NCBI GenBank assembly: GCA_036768485.1
Contig: JAVLUZ010000154.1
Location: 44,081,458 to 44,145,457 of the forward strand
Length of the DNA: 64,000 nt
Reading direction: 5' to 3'
Origin: Mermis nigrescens
Lineage: Eukaryota; Nematoda; Enoplea; Mermithida; Mermithidae
Below are positions 31,981 through 44,922 of this stretch, in pieces; position 1 is the stretch's first letter; the number at the start of each line of letters is the position of its first letter. Under the pieces are notes generated by a model. It was not told the origin of the DNA, did not search any database, and was given only the letters and a program-made list of their open reading frames with translations. The position numbers and the translations under genes are program-made.

Positions 31981-33057
31981 AGCTTAGCTTTATTTCTAAT
32001 AAATTGAAATACGTGGGATTTATTTATGATCGATTATTTATTTATTTTAGAGGATTTTCACCTATTTTCTATGGTGTGATGTGAAGTGTAAACCAAAAAG
32101 CTGCTTTTGCTTTATTGCTCTCTTAGTATCTTGAATAACGTAAGAGTGCCAAGATTATCAAAGTCGGAAATTAAAAAATGGTCGTTTTTAAACCGATGTG
32201 GAAGATTGTAATTTGTTATATTATATGTAATCTTTTTTCAATAGGTTTTGTAAAGTTAATTAAAATCTTTGAAATTTTTATTTCGATCCTTTTTCTAATC
32301 AGCAAATTAATTTTTTGTTTATATTTTTTTATTTTTGTGATCTTTATCTTTGATTTTTCTGAACCACAATTCTGTGATTCTTTTTTTTAATCCTCTTTTT
32401 TTAATTTTTTTGTTCTTGATGGTAAAGGGAGGACCTTCTGATTTTTCAGTCTGTGTTCCTAACTTTTGCAAATTTCTCAGTTTATAGGCTTTAAAAGTCT
32501 TTGCGATATCTTAATACCTATATATTTTAATTTACTAACATTTTCTAATGCTTTTGTTTTACTTCCTTCTTATTAATATGAGTTTCAATTAATAATTTTT
32601 CATCTTTAAACTCATTAATATTCGTTAGTATCTAATGTTTTGTGATCTTTATCCAATCATTTTGAGATTTAAATGTTTAATCCAATAATCTTATAGGTTG
32701 CGGTTTATCGGTGAATTGGTTTGTTTTTTATTCAGTCCTTTTACTAATCTTTTGAATTATCAACCTTACACCTTTTCTTCACACAGTGACTTGAATAACA
32801 GCTCTTTCAAGAAAAATTCAATGAAAGCAAAATATTGAACTAGTAATGTATTAAAACTTGAATAAAATGAAAATAAAAAACAAATAAAAATTGCAAAATC
32901 CTGTCTTCTGTTGTCAAATTACTTTTCTGAAACTTTCGATTTAGAAAACTTGCGTGCAAGCGAATATGAGCTTTGAAGTAGAAATGCAGGAATTTGATTT
33001 TGTTTTTATAATTTTATGATTTTTTGTAATTTTTTGAGCATATTTTCCCTGTTTCAG

Positions 33058-33126
33058 ACCCGCCCTGATCTCTTTCGAGAATGAGCCGCTCGCCGTTGGC
33101 TGGTTCCTTCTGATTTCGGTGTTAAG
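33058..33126 (+). CDS. ALG6 exon 5 duplicate, array copy 2
   Basis: Same exon as at 21161 with both splice sites intact. Relative to copy 1 two codons differ silently (GAG for GAA, and a change in the CCG TTT pair region). One further change turns Phe to Leu (CTC); this is unique to copy 2 and is the only clear base substitution seen against copy 3 in this block. Confidence 0.85.
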
Positions 33127-33524
33127 GTTCGATTTTAAACTTAAAATTATGCATTATTATTTGTTTTTGCTAGCACTGAATTGTGGTATAGTCTTAGTTC
33201 AGACGTTTTACCGCACAGGTAATGGCTCGAAATTTCAAAGGGGTTTCATGGCCGTTTTTATGGGAGGATAGGGAGTTATCCTATGTTTGACCAAAAATGG
33301 CCGAAAAAAGCTCTGAAATAGTAATAAGTCATCAATACGAGAAAGAAGCGAGAAAGAAGAAAGAAAATATAGTGAAAAAATGAATGAATAAAAAATTGAG
33401 TAAAGAGATAAATAAAAAAAGAAAATACTAAATAAAAAGAAAAACAGCCAAAAAACGTATTGAAAACGGCCAAAAACCGCAATTTTTGTTATGACTTTGG
33501 GGGGGGGGGGCAGGGGGCGACGAC

Positions 33525-33935
33525 CATACATGCACAGTATGGGAATTCTGGGGGGGGTGAAAACCTAGAGTGCCTTTTTTGGGCCCAAAAATGACCGGTA
33601 CGCTTTAAAAAACATCGTTTTTAGGCGTTTCTGACGATACTCTATCCTTCTGGAGCATGAAATCATGAAAAAAATTTCGAAAAAGTGGAATAAATTGACA
33701 AACATATCGCTTAAAACATGAATATATGGCGCGAAGCGCCGAAAGTTCGGCGATTTTGAGCAAATAGATAGCCAAAAACCCTTAAAAAGACACTTTTTCT
33801 ACCAATTTTCAGGTAAGTTTAGGAAACTTTTGAAAAATCGCCAATTCTGGGGGGGGTGAAAAATTTTTTTGCGGGGGTGAAAAATGATTCTGCGGGGATG
33901 AAACCCCCCCCAACCCCCCTCCCAGATCATGTATG
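33525..33935 (+). mobile_element. MITE family 3, copy 2 of array
   Basis: Same insertion as at 21627 with small differences. Contains GGCGCGAAGCGCC near 33728. Confidence 0.82.
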
Positions 33936-34120
33936 GCGATGACTATCATTGTACAGTTAGGGGGATCCGCCTAACAATTTTTTACATGCATGTTTCTTAC
34001 TTTTTTTAAACTGCGATAGTTTGCCTTTCGACATGCTCGTTCGTGTGACACAAGAAATTAATTAAAGTAATCTTGGCAAATCGCATTCTATTGCATTGAA
34101 GGCCGGGCTTTATACCCAAA

Positions 34121-35260
34121 GGGCCGTATGACAGAACGCGGAATAAGTTGTTCCTGAGATAAGCGCTATTCCGAGAGTAGCTATTCTCGTAATAAAACTT
34201 ATTCTCGTGATAGCTATTCCTGGGTTAAGGGACGGAATAAGCTATCCTAGGAATAAGAAAATTTGGTATGACAGAATGCGAAATACGCGAGGAATAGCTG
34301 TCCCTGGGATAACTGTATCTATCCCAGGATTAAGTTACGCATTCCATAGGTTTTGTGTATAATTTGGATGTCCAACGCATGCTGCATACTGTAGTCACGT
34401 ACGAATTGTTTGAAAATATACGACGTAAATACAAACGTGTAGTATTTATGTACATGCGTGCGCACGGGTAGAGTATGCATTGATGCATTGAGTTAATGGG
34501 ACTGCCGAATATTACCAGAAACTTTTTATAATTTGGTTCAATAAATGCGGCTTGCTTGCTTAAGGAAAATGAAACATTGACACTGAAATCAAAAAAATGA
34601 TAGCTTGCACATGACATAACTACTTTTTTGTGTAAGAAGGTACTCATTTGCGAATCTTGATGTCAACTTATTAATTATACACATTGCCTACTGCATTAAT
34701 TTTTTTAATAACTTTACTGGAGGTATTAAGTATTGCATGATCGAAAAATCATAAAAAATCAATTTTGTCGAGAGCTCAACAAGACGAGCCGCACTCATGG
34801 GGCAAACGCGCAACTATAAAATTTTCTGTATCTGTTTTGATCGTATTACAAACGACAGCAACCAAATTAAATTTCTAGATAAAAAGGAATCAATTGCCTA
34901 TCCAATTAAAAATTTTTTAACACATTTACTTCTTTTAAAATCGCTTTAGAAACGATTTTTACTACTATTCCGCTGTCTTATACCTGCTCCGACCAGGTAT
35001 AAAATGGCGGAATAAAAGCGGCCGTTTTTATTCCCGAAATAACTTATTCCGCCTTCAGTCATACCGCTTATTTTTATTCCGCCGTTTTATCCCGAGGTTA
35101 GCGCCTGGAACGGCGCTATTCCGCGTTCTGTCATACCAACGTTATTCCTGGAATATCACTATTTATTCCGCTTTCTGTAATACCAAAATATTTTATTCCG
35201 CCCTCTTATCCCACTGTTTTATCCTGGAATAGCACTATTCCGCGTTCTGTCATACGGCCC
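34121..35260. mobile_element. 1.14-kb terminal-inverted-repeat element, copy 2 (non-autonomous)
   Basis: The ends are a perfect inverted repeat of about 25 bp beginning GGGCCGTATGACAGAACGCG. Both flanks read CCCAAAG, so the target duplication is 3 bp (AAA) with full TIRs, or up to 7 bp with shorter ones. Further degenerate copies of TATTCCGCGTTCTGTCATAC lie at 34.96, 35.04, 35.11 and 35.16 kb, and in the opposite sense near 34.26 kb. The GGGCC start and short duplication recall PIF/Harbinger elements, but no transposase was recognised; the one internal open frame (34330-34647, minus) has no visible motif. Confidence 0.8.
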
Positions 35261-35500
35261 AAAGTGGGTTTCACCCATGCATCCGAAGATGCTTTCAGCT
35301 GGATACCGCAAGGGAGCGCAAGTCCCAAGGGATTTTAACCTCTGCCACTTAAGTGCAGCTTCCCATTTATCGACCCCGGTGGGATGAAAGGCTGGGTTGG
35401 CCTGCGGAAAAGAACTGCATCGAGGCGGAATCGAACCTTCGACCTTCAAAACCGTAGGCTGAAGTGTTTACCACTCGGCGTCTCTCGACTCTATTGCTTA
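35261..35500 (-). mobile_element. tRNA-derived SINE, copy 2
   Basis: Same element as at 22308, with a few substitutions shared with copy 3. It abuts the right end of the TIR element. Confidence 0.65.
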
Positions 35501-36831
35501 AAGTTCTCTGCTGATCTAGCTTACATTTTTGCGGTCCATTGATTACCTAATTCATTTGATTAATTAATTAAACGTACATGCGTACATTTTTGTCTGCTTA
35601 GATCGATATCTTGGAATTTTTTGGAACCTTCAGAAATCTTTGTACCCCAGCAGACTCCCAAAGTCCACGTGGTGCCTATGTTTCGTCAGGCATAGTCTCC
35701 GCACTGCTCCTAATCGTAGATAATTTCACAGCGTTGTTGGTCTGGTAAAAGTAAGCGGCTTTGCAATTAGCCGGATAGCTTTTTTAGACAATAGCCTTAA
35801 AATAAATAATAAGAATGTAAAATAACACAAGCGTAATATAAATAAATATAAGTCAAGTCACATAAAAATACGATAACTTCCTGACCCACTTCAAACGGTT
35901 TTGCTGCGCAGCTTTGCTTGTTATTCATTTTTAATCTAAATTTTCCCTTACTTTATTCGAAAAATTTTAAAGCTCCTTCTTGAGTCTATGCTCACATCTC
36001 GCATTTGATGCCTGCCGGTTAAGCTAAGTTTAAAAATTTTGGGTGTTAAAACCAATTTTTTTCTAAATTCTTTTCTGGGCTCAAAAACGATGGGTATGCA
36101 TGGAACAAAACACTATTTCCCATGTTTTTTTGACGATGCACTGTCTGTTTAGAATATCAAAACAATGAAAATATTCAGAGAGTATGAAAAAATCGTGAAA
36201 ATGAGCACAATGTTATCAAAAACGGGGTAAATAATACACACAACCTTCAAAATTTCGGATTTTTGTCCCAATAAATCGCTAGAAAACGCTTAAAACCGCG
36301 CATTTTCTGTTATTTTTTTGGAAAAAATAAAAATTATAGGGGTGAAAAAATTCTCTGTCTGATGGAACCCCCTCAAAGACCATGTATGATGTCTACTCCT
36401 TGTGCTGGGCGAATTCTGGATTATTTGTCAAAACGAAGCGGTGTACTAAATTTTCTGAAGAAGGACAAAAGTAGTCCTGCGATTCCATTACCGTCAGCCA
36501 TCGGCGAATTTAAGCGGAAAGGCGGCCGCCCCCTCCCCCACTATTGACCAAAAATAATTGGCGAGATAAAGCAAGGATTTGTAATTTGCTGTTATTTTCG
36601 GCCGTCAGTGATGATAATTTCACGAATTTTTTCGGCTATTCGCGCCGGATAATACCAATTAATAACATTTGTTCACTTTTTTGTCGGTCCTGAAGCCACA
36701 CTTTCCCTCCGGGTTTAGGTTTTAGACGATTTTAAGAGCAGGAGCAGCTTTTTTCAGCATAGTTTTCTTCTATTTTCAAACATTACATTATAAAGTCTTC
36801 GACCTTCATCATTAAATGCTATAAACACTGG

Positions 36832-36943
36832 ATTAATATTAATATTTAATATTAATAATAATCATTAATATTATTAATATTAATTAATACGTTAATTGAT
36901 ATTAATAATAATATTTGATAATATTTATTAATACGAGCTTCTA
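36832..36943. repeat. TTAATATT palindromic tract, copy 2
   Basis: Same tract as at 23881. Confidence 0.8.
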
Positions 36944-37167
36944 AAAGTTCTCCGCTTTAATTTCATAACTTTTTAGGCGCTTGGCGCCAGATTTTCGCTA
37001 AAATCTGAGAAATTAAATGATTTTTCTCGAGCTAAATTGCCGCATATTTTATAATTTTTCGAAAAAATGTTGCACTAAAAGCGATTATAAATAATAGTGG
37101 GCAGCGCAGAACGCCGAAAAAAACATGTTTCGCGCTTCAAGAGCCAATTTTTGAACTAATCTTCGAC

Positions 37168-37333
37168 CAGTGGCGGATCTAGGATTTTCCTAAGGGGGAG
37201 GGCGGAACCCTGACTTGGGCGGAAAAATTAGCCGTTTTAACCCGAAAATTGCTAAAAATCGCATTAAAATGCTTAATTTTGCGCACTATTCTGGGCCAAT
37301 GGGGGCGGCCGCCCCCCCCTAAATCCGCCCCTG
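37168..37333 (+). mobile_element. hAT-type MITE family 1, copy 2 of array
   Basis: Same insertion as at 24222. Confidence 0.88.
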
Positions 37334-37694
37334 TATTCGACTGTTTTCGGAAAAGTTGTGGTATCGCTCCTCTCCTTAGTCCTCAGGAAAGTCCTAGACC
37401 CGCCGCCACCTATGTATATCGGTTTTCACAGTTTCCCGCTGTCTAATCTTAGGTAAAATTGCTTAGTATCAAAATTTTTCTAAGAATTCTAAATTCTTGT
37501 AAAAGACAATTTTTTATCATTTTCTTCAAAATTTTTAAATTTTGGAAAATTTTCAATTAAAGAAAAATTCCACTTTTTTCACAATTTTTGACGCCAATTA
37601 ATTGAGCGGATCTATGATTTTGCCTAAATCACTCATTCTTCGGCCCTAATCTAACTCAAAATTCCGTCCCATTCTGTTCAGAGGAACTTCTAGC

Positions 37695-37935
37695 CACAAG
37701 TGGGCGTTAAGGGGTATGCATCCCCAGAAGTTCGAATACCCCTCGAAACCAAAATACCCGCCTCTTAGAATTCAATTTATGATAGTTTTTTTTGTTTTCT
37801 TTGCAATTTTTTGGTGCTAATGGATAATGCTGGATGGGAAACGTTGAAATATAGTGTTTTTTCGCCATATATCATTTTTAAGACTTCTATTTGACCTACC
37901 CCTCTCTTCCAAAATTTTGGTGCTGCACACCTATG
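37695..37935 (+). mobile_element. MITE family 2, first of pair, copy 2
   Basis: Same as 24750. The C-run after GTTCGAATACCCC is shorter here than in copies 1 and 3. Confidence 0.85.
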
Positions 37936-37943
37936 CTCCTAGC

Positions 37944-38189
37944 CATAGGTGGGCAGCACCAAAATTCTGGGGGGAATTTTTAAAGGTCAAAAAATGGTTT
38001 TAAAAGTGGTTATATGGCGAAATACACCATTTTTCGACGTTTCTCATCGAGCACTATCCAATGGCATCAAAAAATCGCTAAAAAGGCAAAAAATTCAAAA
38101 ATTGAATTCTGAGGGGTTATTTTGATTTCTGGGAGGTATTTTAACTTCTGGGGGTGCATACCCCCAAACCCCCCTCACGCCCATGTGTG
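37944..38189 (-). mobile_element. MITE family 2, second of pair, copy 2
   Basis: Same as 25003, with CTCCTAGC flanks. Confidence 0.85.
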
Positions 38190-38549
38190 CTCCTAGCTAG
38201 CCGTCGTGTTTTGAGTCGGACATTTCTTCATTTTTTTACCGATTATTCCATTTTTAATCGGATGCACTTAAGAGCGATGAAGCCGTGCAATATTTAGCAA
38301 AAATATTCAATTTTTTCATATAAAATTAGCTTTTTCGAAATTCTTATCAAATAGGGCAAAATAAATAAAAAAAGTGAAAGTGGTAGAAAGCGGTCAAAAT
38401 ATAAAAATTGGGAACTGGGAACTATTTGAATACTAAAAATTTGAAATAAGATAAAAATGAATGAAAAACGGATCTCGTGGTAAGAAGGCTAGCAATTAAT
38501 CGTATATTGTCAGCGTTTGAGGCATTTGATTAATCACTACAACTAATCG

Positions 38550-38594
38550 GCCAACCAACCAGCCAACTAGCCAACCAAACAACCAACCAACCAA
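38550..38594. repeat. (CCAA)n microsatellite, copy 2
   Basis: Same as 25609. Confidence 0.85.
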
Positions 38595-40447
38595 GCTCAA
38601 CAAAAGGGACCCCGGTACCTTCAGAATTAAAATCCATTGCTGTTACTATGAGAAGTATTTTGTAAATGTTTCAGTGAAAATCTGAATGTTTTGGGCTAAA
38701 TAATTGCGATTTTCGACAAGCTTTTTATTGGGTGATTTTTTCATCTTTACGCATCCTGCTCCGACCATTTTATTGGAAGAACCTTATTGAACTTTGGATT
38801 TTTCGGTCACTAATTTGTTTTTTCAGCACTTTCGGCTTTTTTTGATAATTTATAAGTACTGCTGTTCTGACCCTGTAGGCATCAAGCACATCCGTGGAAT
38901 CTGGTGAGACAAAAATGTTGCGGAAAACGTGTCAAAAATTCAAATCGTCGAAAATTTAAATAAAAACCCAATTCGATTTTATTTATTTTAAATTCGCAGA
39001 ATTTTAGTTCCTTTAAAAAAATGCTCAGACTTTTTTAATTTTTCACTGGGGTTTTGCCACTTCAGCATCTTCTCCTTTAATACTCGAGCAAAAAAATTAT
39101 TCGACTTTCTAAAGCAATGCCCTGGTGTACAAAATATTTTAGAGAATGTACCGGATAAAAATGAATTTTGCATTGTCACAAAATGACTTCTTGTTTGGCG
39201 TAAGCCCCCAAACTTTAATCTGAGTCGTTTAATTGTTGCAATTGCTCTTTTCACGGCTTTTTTCTAAGCCAGGTTTTGAAACTTGAAATTCTGAATAGGT
39301 GGGCCAGTAGCTTTGTGGCATTAGTTAAGCGCAAGCGTAGGCAGGGCCTGAATTCTGGCGGGTCTAAGAATTTACATATGTAAATAAGTTTATGATAAGG
39401 CCAATGGCAAAAAGCATAATTGAGGTCGATCATCAAAGTCTATCCGTTAGCATAAAAAAATCACATATAAAGACGATGAAAAGTTTTCAAATTTTAAATC
39501 TGGCGATACGGACTCACCGGTGTGTAAAAGTCGGCATCCCTGATTCTCGGGGTCCAAAAATTTTTAAAACGTCGAACATCTTCCGAAAAAAATTATCCTA
39601 GGAGTAAAATATATTAATGTTCGACGTTTTGTGTCCATAGATGGGCCGTAACAAAGTTCTGGGGTTGTGGTCGGGTGAAATCGCCACAAATGCTACTAAA
39701 AATAGATATCTAAGGGTCTACAATGATCAGCTGTGGAGGGGGTTGAGTTCCTGCGAAGGTGGCTGTAAACCCTCCAGACCCCTCCCCCTACGCCCATGTG
39801 TATTTGTGTCCTCCTGTCTATTGATCACAAAATTTGGCAGAAAAGCGAGAGAATAAATATGAAAATTAGTCCCTGATCTCTTGTGTTCTGGAGCCCGGGC
39901 CATAAATGTGTGTGTGACTTGGAGTTGGATCCCTGGAACCTAAAAAAAGCTCACCGAATTTGATACTTGTCCATAATTGAATTTTTGGCACTTTTTAGGG
40001 GTTTCCCTTATTCAGACCTCCGGAATACGGTTGCTGCGCATCCCATCTACGGTTCGCAGCAGCCAAAGTCAGAGGGCCCCTTGGGGTAAAATCGCAAATT
40101 TGCACTAAAAATTAAATTCTGCTGAGTCTGAAAGACCCACCTTGGGGGGTCTTTCAGATTCTGGGGAGTCAAGACTATTCGTAGGCTTAGGGGAATCTCC
40201 CCCTCAGAATATGGCGGACCTCGCAAATCTGCGGACCCCTACAATTGAATTTTCGGTGCTTTTTTGGCTATTTTACCTCATCGGACCCCCAGAATTCGGC
40301 TGCTGCTTATCTATGGTCCAGACCACACGGTCCTTTTCAGCTACATTGAACAGCTTAAACTGAATTTCGAGCACGTGTTTTCGTTGAACAGTTTTCGAAT
40401 TTTAAAACATTACACTCCGTTAGCTTAAATTTATCACGTCTCTTCAG

Positions 40448-40583
40448 TTTGTTCCCATTGGCTGTCAAGGACGGCATGCAGGTGGCGTTCTTTGCCCTTT
40501 TCATCGCTTATTATGTGTGGATAACGGATGTGATTAGATTTGGAAAGAAGCCAAATAATCCTACGGCTGCTCGAACGGTTAAT
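40448..40583 (+). CDS. ALG6 exon 6 duplicate, array copy 2
   Basis: Identical by eye to exon 6 of copy 1, with the acceptor CTCTTCAG and donor AAT|GTAAAC kept. It is in frame with exon 5 of copy 2. Confidence 0.85.
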
Positions 40584-41609
40584 GTAAACGATAAGCATTT
40601 GTATTGTTAAGCCGTTTAATGAAGTGCGTGTCTTAGGGAAAAATCAATTAATTTGAGAGATACCACGGCGATAAATGTTTAGTGTACAATCATAACCCCA
40701 TGGGTTTACTGTGTTCAATCATTCGCGTGCAGACCATTCGCATGAGCCATTTCATATTCAGTTTGTCTTTGAAAGCTTGTTTATCTGCCGAATATGCGTT
40801 GTGTATATTTTCTGAGGGAACTAATTTGCTAGATTTGGATTTTAGTACATATTTAGGAAAGTTGGGGAATTTATGAAGGGATAATCCGAAAAATGTTGGA
40901 AAACTAGTTAGGTACTGTGATTTTCACAAAATACCGGTGAAATGTGTTTTTATTGCTGTTATGATTAAAGTTTCGTTTTTTGCCCTCGTATTCAGGAGAA
41001 TGCATGTCATATTTTCTTAAGTTTGCAATGCATTATTTTTACACTTTGACTTAATTCATCGTGCTTATAATGCTTTCTGGATTTATTTGATTGACTTCTT
41101 GTTTCAAAATTTCCTGAATTTTTCGAAATTTTCAAATTTTTTCGAAATTTTCACATTTTTTCTTTACATGCTTTATACACGCACACACGGATACTGCTGT
41201 CTAGGCATACAGTAAGACAAAGTTTTAAGTTTGACGGTCCACTTTATGTTTTGATCAGCAAAGCTCCTGTAATTAGCATGTATTCATGTAATAACTTTAT
41301 TTCGAAGTTATAGGGTTCGCCTGTCGTTTCAACGCAAATCTTTAAGTCTGAAATCTGGCATTTCGCCAAATGTCTAAATATTTTTTATGTCCGAAAGTTA
41401 AATTTGGTTTAATCAAGTTTATTCCTAAATCGTATGGTTGTACGAATAGATGATTCAATAAAATTTGAATTTATTCGAAGTAATAATGTTGGATTAGAAA
41501 TTTTGAATGGGTTGTAGACTCCTGGAATCCGGAAGAACTCCACAATTATTTTTTTTAAAGGTTTCTTCTCTTTTTTCGTAAAAAATTGGGGGGGGTTTAT
41601 CCTTTCAAC

Positions 41610-41879
41610 CAGACATGGGCGTGGAGGTTCCGGGGGGGGGTATGCACCCCCTTAGAGGTTTGAATACCCCCCCCTCCCAGAAATGAAAATACCCCCCTCC
41701 CCAGAAATTAAATTTTGAAATTTTTTTGGCTTTTTTAGCGATTTTTTGATGCCATTGGATAGTGCTCGATGAGAAACGTCGAAAAGTGGTGTTTTCTCGC
41801 CATACGACCATTTTTAAGACCATTTTTGACCTTTGAAAATTTTTTCACCCCCCCAGAATTTCGGTGCTGCCCACCTATG
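41610..41879 (+). mobile_element. MITE family 2 in ALG6 intron 6, copy 2 (filled site)
   Basis: Same insertion and CTTTCAAC duplication as at 28672. Confidence 0.92.
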
Positions 41880-42060
41880 CTTTCAACCATTTTCTTCTCG
41901 ATCTTTGATGTTTTTGGAAGCCTTCCAATAGAATTCAATTTTGAATTCAAATTAAAATCCGTTGCCTTCGAATTGCTCAGCAGCTTGTCCGGAACCTAAA
42001 AAAAATTTAATTTATTTTCAATCTCAATCAATTTAAATTTACCAAAATTATTGTGTTCAG

Positions 42061-42255
42061 GTTGCATTCCACATCAGCATCGTTGTTGGATTCCTCCTCT
42101 GCGTTTCTTCCATGCTAATTTCTCCGCCAATTCGTTATCCCGATTTGTTTACCGTTTTGATTTCTTTGTATTGTTGTTTACACTTTTGTTCTTTTTTGGT
42201 GTTGTTTTATTGCAGACAATTTGTTGGTTATTCCTTAAAATCTAAATCTGAATAA
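42061..42255 (+). CDS. ALG6 terminal exon 7 duplicate, array copy 2
   Basis: Identical by eye to exon 7 of copy 1, including the stop inside AATAAA. With exons 5 and 6 of copy 2 it would give a complete alternative C-terminal half. Confidence 0.85.
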   Translation, partial: VAFHISIVVGFLLCVSSMLISPPIRYPDLFTVLISLYCCLHFCSFLVLFYCRQFVGYSLKSKSE

Positions 42256-42904
42256 AATTAGTTGTCACTTCCAAGCAGTGCAGCGAACAAAAAACTGAAA
42301 AGAGTTGGTTTGCACAGCATGGCCGATAGGGGGTCAAAAATTAAGCTTTTTTGGCCAAAATGGATTCAAAAACTGATATAATCGAAGAAGCAGCGTCAAA
42401 ACTACGTTATTAAATAGTTTACGGTCAATTTGAAGGTTTTTTGAAGTAAATTTTCTATTTGCATAGGTGTTTGGCCTTCACTTCGCCTGATTTTCTACAC
42501 AAAATCTCCCATTTTCTTATTCTGGTCGGTCTGCACAGCATGGTCGATCTGAGGGGGGTCAAAAATTCAGCCTTCTTTTAGGTAAAATAACCCCAAAAAC
42601 TGATGTAGGCGCCTAAATAGCATTAAAAATACGTTTTTACACAGTTTCCAGTCAATTTTTAGGACTTCTGCAGAAAATTTTAATTTCTATACGTCTTCGG
42701 CCTTCATTTCGACTCATTTTCTCCACAAAATTTTCCATTTCTCCATGCTGGCGATGCAGAATCCCCCTACGTGCATGTCTGGCTGAGACCTTTTGTTGGA
42801 GGGCAGCGACCAAATTTTAGGTGGGTCCTAGTCGTTACAAAATATCGAAAATTTAATTGTGTCGTCTGCCGGATTTTGGGGTAGCCTTGATCGGCCGTCG
42901 TTAC

Positions 42905-43115
42905 CATAGGTGGGCAGCACCGAAATTCTTGGGGGGGGGTGAAAAAATTTTTAAAAGTCAAAAAATGGTCGAATGGCGAAAAAACACCATTTTTCAACGT
43001 TCCTCATCGAGCACGATCCAATGGCATCAAAAAATCGCCAAAAAAAGCAAAGAAGAATAAAAAATTGAATTCTGGGGTGCATACTCCCTTAACCTTCCCC
43101 CAACGCCCACGTGTG
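42905..43115 (-). mobile_element. MITE family 2 downstream of exon 7, copy 2
   Basis: Same insertion as at 29963. Copy 3 ends before this point. Confidence 0.88.
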
Positions 43116-44766
43116 GTCGTCACACATTCAACTTTTTGAGCTAAACTTACGTCTAAAGCTTGTCTAAGTGCTAAAACAGCGGAAAAACTGTTAACTTCAA
43201 TTTCAGGCACTTAATTTTTATGTACGGTTTTAGCTTTCATTTGTGTAATTCTCAAATTCTTTTTTCATTTTATGGCTCTAGACCCCATGCGCAATGTATT
43301 TTAGACCTATAACCTGCTTCTGGGGAAATAAAAGGGTCTACATTCTGCAAGGCACTGAATACCGAGTTCTCGGGAGTGAATAGAACAAAACTGTTAAACA
43401 TCGCCAAAATGCAAAAAAAATCATCTACGAGGGTACCTGGGATTCTGGGAGTCTAAATACAGATGTTCAGGCCCTAGAATACAATAGAGGAAATACGAGA
43501 CAAATAAATGAAAATCAGAAATTTTCATAAAATCACGTTAAATCGATCGTGACATATTCGTTACGCTTGTTTGCATTAGGTAACAATTTTTGTGAGAATA
43601 TTTTAGCACGAAAAAACTATCCTGTTTCGCATAAATCCTACGAATTTTCAACGACATTAAGCATATATCAGATCAATGCAATAATCGCAATCTGTCAGCT
43701 TGTTGTAATTTTAAGATTTATGACCGAAGTCGTGTGAAACGGACTATAAATTACTGAGACTCAGATGCTGTATGATTTGCTCCTACGAATCCTCACGCAC
43801 TTGTGGGGTTCTGTGGGAAGCATTGGTATAAGGAAAGCGCCCATATTTTGGGTCTCAGAGATCCAAAATCACCAAAAATTCAAATTGTGCGCAATCTGGG
43901 AATCGGGAAATTATGATGAATTAGCACAAACTATGACCAAAAATCATTACAAGCAATATAACGTGCAATACACGCTAACCAATCGGCTGTGTAAATACAG
44001 CGGTCCTGTATCTACTAGAGCGATAAGGACACAGCTTGTATTTGCCTTCGGGACTTACTTAGGTACCTACCTAAACTGCTCTCAGCGCTGGTCTGGTTCG
44101 CACTATCGCGGGCCGATTTCGAACCCAATGACCCTTGTAGACCTACGGCTTCGATTTCCTCGGTCCTAATATTGCTGACCGCTACCTATCGGGAATCTCA
44201 GCAGCTACGCCCTAAATCCTAAAACTCGTACCTACCTAAATCCCGAAATCTCGGAATGCTCGCAAGGTCAGTTGAACTATCTCAACCCAACTCAAGTTGA
44301 TAATTTAACTTCTTTTCTGAGGTCCGGGTAAAGCGAAAATGTTTTGGTTCCTAATTCGTGTAGCACTCTAAAATTCGAACACAACAACAGCGAGCTCTCA
44401 ACTGGACAGTCATCATAAAATATTAAATATATTTTTAGTTATTTTTGGGGTGAGAAAAGATATGAGAATTTCCACAAAACAAATAAAAGATATCATAAAT
44501 TATTTACCCTTTTTCGCCCTGCTAAAATCCACAATGTAGCATATCTGCAAAATCACTATCTTTATTGAAGATTAAACCGCTCTGTAACCGATTTTAATCG
44601 AATCGATGATTGTAAGATACAAATTAAATATGCTTTTTATATTTATTTTTTATGAACTCAGAAGAAAGTAAATCATTTACGACTTACTTTGTCAAAAATA
44701 TGCATCTCAACTCTCCTTCTTTCTACTGTTTCAAATACTGCTCACATGACCTGTAGCTTATATCCT

Positions 44767-44922
44767 TTAAATTCGTTGCAATTTACCAACATCCCACCTT
44801 TTTTCATTTTCTTTAAGTTTAAAATCTTTTATAATTCTCTTCATAGTGTAATGGCAGGTTTAAACTTTAAGTTTCTCTTGGTTTACAACTCTCGCTTAGC
44901 AAGCTCATTTTCAAAAACCTAT
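44767..44922 (+). repeat. Penelope-like 3' tail remnant, copy 3
   Basis: Same segment as at 31825, near the start of tandem copy 3. Confidence 0.65.

Larger units (their letters stand above)
31641..44582 (+). repeat. Tandem unit, copy 2 (12,942 bp)
   Basis: Full-length unit. The offset to copy 3 is 12,942 bp at most landmarks. It is nearly identical to copy 3 from its start to about 39.67 kb, and nearly identical to copy 1 from about 35.98 kb to its end. It therefore looks like a b/a hybrid with the switch inside 35.98-39.67 kb. The remaining differences are mostly homopolymer lengths. Confidence 0.9.
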
